A stretch of DNA of 16,317 bases. Source: Candidatus Omnitrophota bacterium (GTDB lineage: Bacteria > Omnitrophota > Gorgyraeia > B26-G9). The notes below the pieces were generated by a model that saw nothing but the letters and a program-made list of their open reading frames with translations, made no database searches and was not told the DNA's origin. The stretch spans positions 1 to 16,317 of the forward strand of contig JAKLQT010000125.1 in assembly GCA_022013205.1 (NCBI GenBank), given 5' to 3'. Below, piece after piece: positions 14,380 through 16,317 of this stretch; within the stretch, counting starts at the first letter, position 1; every line of letters starts with the position of its first letter. The position numbers were made by a program, and so were the translations under genes.

Positions 14380-14454
14380 CCCGCCGAAACCTTACGCTGA
14401 AGTTGCCCACGGCGAGGCCTCGCCATTGCCCCCTTACTGGGGCCACTTGGCGGG
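14380..14454 (-). repeat. Nested GC-rich fold-back element in the rpsN-rpsH gap
   Basis: On the transcript, CCCGCC (14449-14454) directly follows the rpsN stop codon and pairs with GGCGGG (14380-14385). Inside it AAGTGGCCCC (14439-14448) can pair imperfectly with GTGGGCAACTT (14400-14410), and the centre holds the perfect 14-base palindrome GGCGAGGCCTCGCC (14411-14424). A competing GCCCC/GGGGC hairpin is also possible. No T-run follows. It could be a mobile palindromic repeat or an RNA control element upstream of rpsH. I cannot decide which from one copy. Confidence 0.6.
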
Positions 14455-14640
14455 CTACCAGCTAGCTTTATTAACTCCCGGGATTAAGCCCCTTGAGGCC
14501 AATTCCCTGAAACAAATCCGGCAAAGCTCAAAACGTCTCATAAAACCACGTGAGCGTCCGCACACTTTACAGCGTACATATTTGCGGGTTCTGAATTTCG
14601 GCGGCCTGTTAGCCCTGACTATCTGACTTGTTTTTGCCAT
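14455..14640 (-). CDS. rpsN: 30S ribosomal protein S14, zinc-binding short form
   Basis: S14 is in the head of the small subunit. At 61 residues this is the short zinc-binding type, with C24-x2-C27 and C40-x2-C43 (VRCKVCGRSRGFMRRFELCRICF split over 22-44). It ends in the typical RGLIPGVNKASW. The 101-residue zinc-free paralogue type is excluded by length and cysteines. GGAG inside the end of rplE is the likely ribosome binding site, 11 bases upstream. Its stop codon abuts a strong fold-back sequence. Confidence 0.97.
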   Translation of the reverse strand: MAKTSQIVRANRPPKFRTRKYVRCKVCGRSRGFMRRFELCRICFRELASRGLIPGVNKASW

Positions 14641-14646
14641 AACGCG

Positions 14647-15189
14647 TTAACTCCGAAAAGGCATGCCTAAAAGACGAAGCATCTCTTTTGATTGTTCTTT
14701 ATTTTTTGCCCTAATCACAATAACTATATCCATACCCTGTACATGCTTTACTTTATCAATATTTATTTCCGGAAAAATCGCCTGCTCCGTGACACCTAAA
14801 GTATAATTGCCCTGCTTATCAAACGCGTTCGGGGAAACGCCGCGAAAGTCCCGGATACGCGGCAAGGTAATATTAATCAGCCGATCAATAAAATCATACA
14901 TCTTTGTTTTACGCAATGTAACTTTACATCCAACTGGTACCCCTTTTCTGAGTTTAAAATTCGCGACTGCCTTTTTTGCGCGGGTTATTACCGGTTTTTG
15001 TCCGCTTATCGTCGCCAAATCCGCCATTGCTGATTCCAGGATCTTTATATCCTCCTGCGCTTTTCCAACGCCCATATTAATAACAATCTTCTCTATTCGA
15101 GGAGCTTCCATTTTACTCCTCAGTTTAAACTTCTCTGTTAACTGAGTGAGCACCTCATTCTTATATTTTTCCTGCATTCTTGTTGCCAT
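14647..15189 (-). CDS. rplE: 50S ribosomal protein L5
   Basis: L5 binds 5S rRNA with L18 and forms a bridge to S13. With the start at 15189 the protein has 180 residues, the usual length, starting MATRMQEKYKNEV. An ATG seven codons upstream (15210) is also open but would overlap rplX by 19 bases and add residues not expected in the family. The L5 signature is IEKIVINMGVGKA, followed by SGQKPVITRAKKAVANFKLRKG and the core LPRIRDFRGVSPNAFDKQGNYTLGV. The AAGAGA before the chosen ATG is weak. It lies two bases after the rplX stop. Confidence 0.96.
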   Translation of the reverse strand: MATRMQEKYKNEVLTQLTEKFKLRSKMEAPRIEKIVINMGVGKAQEDIKILESAMADLATISGQKPVITRAKKAVANFKLRKGVPVGCKVTLRKTKMYDFIDRLINITLPRIRDFRGVSPNAFDKQGNYTLGVTEQAIFPEINIDKVKHVQGMDIVIVIRAKNKEQSKEMLRLLGMPFRS

Positions 15190-15191
15190 GT

Positions 15192-15500
15192 TTACACCAT
15201 CTCTTGACATTTTTTACAAATTCTAGTTTTAGACCCATCATTTAACAACTTTACCCCTAAACGCGAAGGCTTTGAACACCTTGGGCAATAAAGCATAAGA
15301 TTTGAAATATGCAGCGGACTTTCCTTTTGAAGAATCCCGCCCGGCTGATCCTGCCGAGTTTGACGCGCGTGTTTTTTTACAAAATTCACTCCCTGCACAA
15401 GAACCCTATTGGCCGCTTTTGAAAAACGCAAAACCTTGCCGGTTTTACCTTTTTCTTTTCCACTTATTACGTAAACTGTATCACCTTTTTTTATTCTCAT
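15192..15500 (-). CDS. rplX: 50S ribosomal protein L24 with zinc-ribbon cysteines
   Basis: L24 initiates large-subunit assembly. The 102-residue sequence has the KOW segment MRIKKGDTVYVISGKEKGKTGKV at the N terminus and the L24 core VNFVKKHARQTRQDQPGGI. The C-terminal part carries two CxxC pairs, C72-x2-C75 and C95-x2-C98, a zinc-ribbon version also seen in other bacteria but lost in many. The start at 15500 matches the family. The 36 bases before it contain no purine-rich Shine-Dalgarno sequence; they consist of GTAACCAG-type repeat units. The in-frame stop of rplN just upstream rules out an earlier start. Confidence 0.95.
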   Translation of the reverse strand: MRIKKGDTVYVISGKEKGKTGKVLRFSKAANRVLVQGVNFVKKHARQTRQDQPGGILQKESPLHISNLMLYCPRCSKPSRLGVKLLNDGSKTRICKKCQEMV

Positions 15501-15536
15501 TGTTTGTTTTTCTGGTTTCTGGTTACTGGTTACTTT
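15501..15536 (-). repeat. GTAACCAG tandem units replacing the rplX ribosome binding site
   Basis: Read on the minus strand the whole rplN-rplX gap is AAAGTAACCAGTAACCAGAA followed by ACCAGAAAAACAAACA. It contains three copies of the ACCAG word spaced seven to eight bases apart and no AGGAGG-like stretch before the ATG. Every neighbouring ribosomal gene has at least a partial Shine-Dalgarno element at this position. Related GTTAC/GGTTAC words occur at 519-540, 455-470 and 1250-1260. Confidence 0.6.
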
Positions 15537-15905
15537 TCATATAACTTCAGGAGCTAAAGATACTATTTTGGTAAAATTCTTCTCTCTAAGCTCCCTGGCC
15601 ACAGGCCCGAAGATTCGCGTACCGCGCGGATTGTTTTGGTTATCAATAATCACGACCGCGTTATGATCAAAACGCAGATAGCTGCCGTCTTTGCGTCTTA
15701 TCGGCGTTTTTGTTCTAACAACTACCGCCTTAACAACCTCGCCTTTTTTCACAGCAGATGTGGGTATAGACTCTCTAACGTTACAGGTAATAATATCGCC
15801 GATAATCGCGCAATTTTTACCTGATTTCGCGATTACTCCGATACAGCGTACTTTTTTCGCGCCACTGTTATCAGCAACATCTAAAATCGTTAACATTTGT
15901 ATCAT
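15537..15905 (-). CDS. rplN: 50S ribosomal protein L14
   Basis: L14 lies at the subunit interface and contacts 16S rRNA helix 14. The 122-residue sequence is typical in length: MIQMLTILDVADNSGAKKVRC at the start, the L14 signature around VVRTKTPIRRKDGSYLRFDHNAVV, then NNPRGTRIFGPVARELREKNFTKIVSLAPEVI at the end. AAGGAG, overlapping the rpsQ TAG stop, lies ten bases before the ATG. The gap to rpsQ is seven bases. Confidence 0.97.
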   Translation of the reverse strand: MIQMLTILDVADNSGAKKVRCIGVIAKSGKNCAIIGDIITCNVRESIPTSAVKKGEVVKAVVVRTKTPIRRKDGSYLRFDHNAVVIIDNQNNPRGTRIFGPVARELREKNFTKIVSLAPEVI

Positions 15906-15912
15906 TATTCAA

Positions 15913-16176
15913 CTACTCCTTATGAACTTCAACGATCTCAAGAAGCCTCCAGCGTTTATCTTTTGACAACGGCCGGGTCTCCCTGATCTTTACTTTATCA
16001 CCTTTATTGGACTGATTTTTCTCGTCATGAAACTTAACATTAACAAATTTCTTAATTCTTTTTTTATATATCGGATGCTGCGTAAAGCGTTCAATGCGCG
16101 CAACCCGGGTCTTGTCCATTTTATCACCTACAACAAGCCCTATTCTCTGTTTTCGCGCTCCTATTGCCTTGCTCAT
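15913..16176 (-). CDS. rpsQ: 30S ribosomal protein S17
   Basis: S17 is a primary binder of the 5' domain of 16S rRNA. The 87-residue OB-fold sequence runs IGLVVGDKMDKTRVARIERFTQHPIYKKRIKKFVNVKFHDE and then the S17 signature GDKVKIRETRPLSKDKRWRLLEIVE. The length is typical. GAGAGGA precedes the ATG by about ten bases. It lies 24 bases after rpmC in standard S10-operon order. Confidence 0.97.
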   Translation of the reverse strand: MSKAIGARKQRIGLVVGDKMDKTRVARIERFTQHPIYKKRIKKFVNVKFHDEKNQSNKGDKVKIRETRPLSKDKRWRLLEIVEVHKE

Positions 16177-16200
16177 GGCTTAATTCCTCTCGCTTTTTAA

Positions 16201-16317
16201 TTATTTACTTTGTTCTTTAACTTGAAGTTGCCTTAAAAATGTTTTGACGCGCGCGTTATCCCGGCGCCCAAGCTTGATCTTTTGCGGTTTATCCAGCTTC
16301 GTTGTTTTTGACTGGAA
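16201..16317 (-). CDS. rpmC: 50S ribosomal protein L29, C-terminal part (cut by the window edge)
   Basis: The last 38 codons and a TAA stop are visible. They encode FQSKTTKLDKPQKIKLGRRD followed by NARVKTFLRQLQVKEQSK. The RRD-x-ARVKTFL segment is the conserved second helix of L29, a two-helix protein near the tunnel exit that helps dock trigger factor and SRP. The N-terminal helix lies beyond the window. Its position directly upstream of rpsQ supports the call. Confidence 0.93.
   Translation of the reverse strand, partial: FQSKTTKLDKPQKIKLGRRDNARVKTFLRQLQVKEQSK

Noticed and set aside
15190..15210. rplE starting at the ATG inside the end of rplX
   Set aside because: It adds MSRDGVN, which is not expected in L5. 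The ATG at 15189 gives the usual N terminus and the usual two-base spacing.

Overview
This window is a run of bacterial housekeeping genes, and every gene I can support lies on the minus strand. Read in the direction of transcription (from 16317 down to 1), it begins inside rpmC at the window edge. It continues through the rest of the S10/spc ribosomal protein block: rpsQ, rplN, rplX, rplE, rpsN, rpsH, rplF, rplR, rpsE, rplO, secY. Then come adk, map, infA and rpmJ, followed by the alpha block rpsM, rpsK, rpsD, rpoA, rplQ. Three nucleotides after rplQ the run carries on into three metabolic genes: a class I aspartate-type aminotransferase, malate dehydrogenase and an Aquifex-type fused aconitase. 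A PolB-like 3'-5' exonuclease gene follows, and then about 500 bases with no convincing gene.

The organism is a bacterium of moderate G+C content. The overall gene order is typically bacterial. The gene for L30 (rpmD) is missing between rpsE and rplO, as in several phyla including members of the PVC group. Noncoding gaps carry short runs such as GTTACTGGTTACTGG, GCTGATGGCTGATAGC and AACCACAG..AACACAG, which I associate with metagenome-derived candidate phyla. Together these point weakly to Candidatus Omnitrophota or another PVC-related lineage. This placement is inference and needs a phylogeny of the ribosomal proteins.

The genes work together in two modules. The first builds the ribosome, the RNA polymerase alpha subunit, the Sec translocon, initiation factor IF1, N-terminal methionine processing and adenylate balance; it is the standard growth-coupled superoperon. 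The second (aminotransferase, MDH, aconitase) centres on oxaloacetate: interconversion with aspartate, interconversion with malate, and citrate/isocitrate isomerisation. Its close spacing behind rplQ suggests that at least the aminotransferase is read from the ribosomal transcript.

I found no mobile gene, CRISPR array, tRNA or rRNA. The unusual material is mostly noncoding or terminal: two strongly structured gaps that flank rpsH inside the spc operon, an rplX start with no Shine-Dalgarno sequence and a repeat in its place, a 78-residue Lys/Glu tail on L17, an inverted repeat at the window start, and a small possible ORF downstream of the exonuclease. I do not see a convincing new biological system here.
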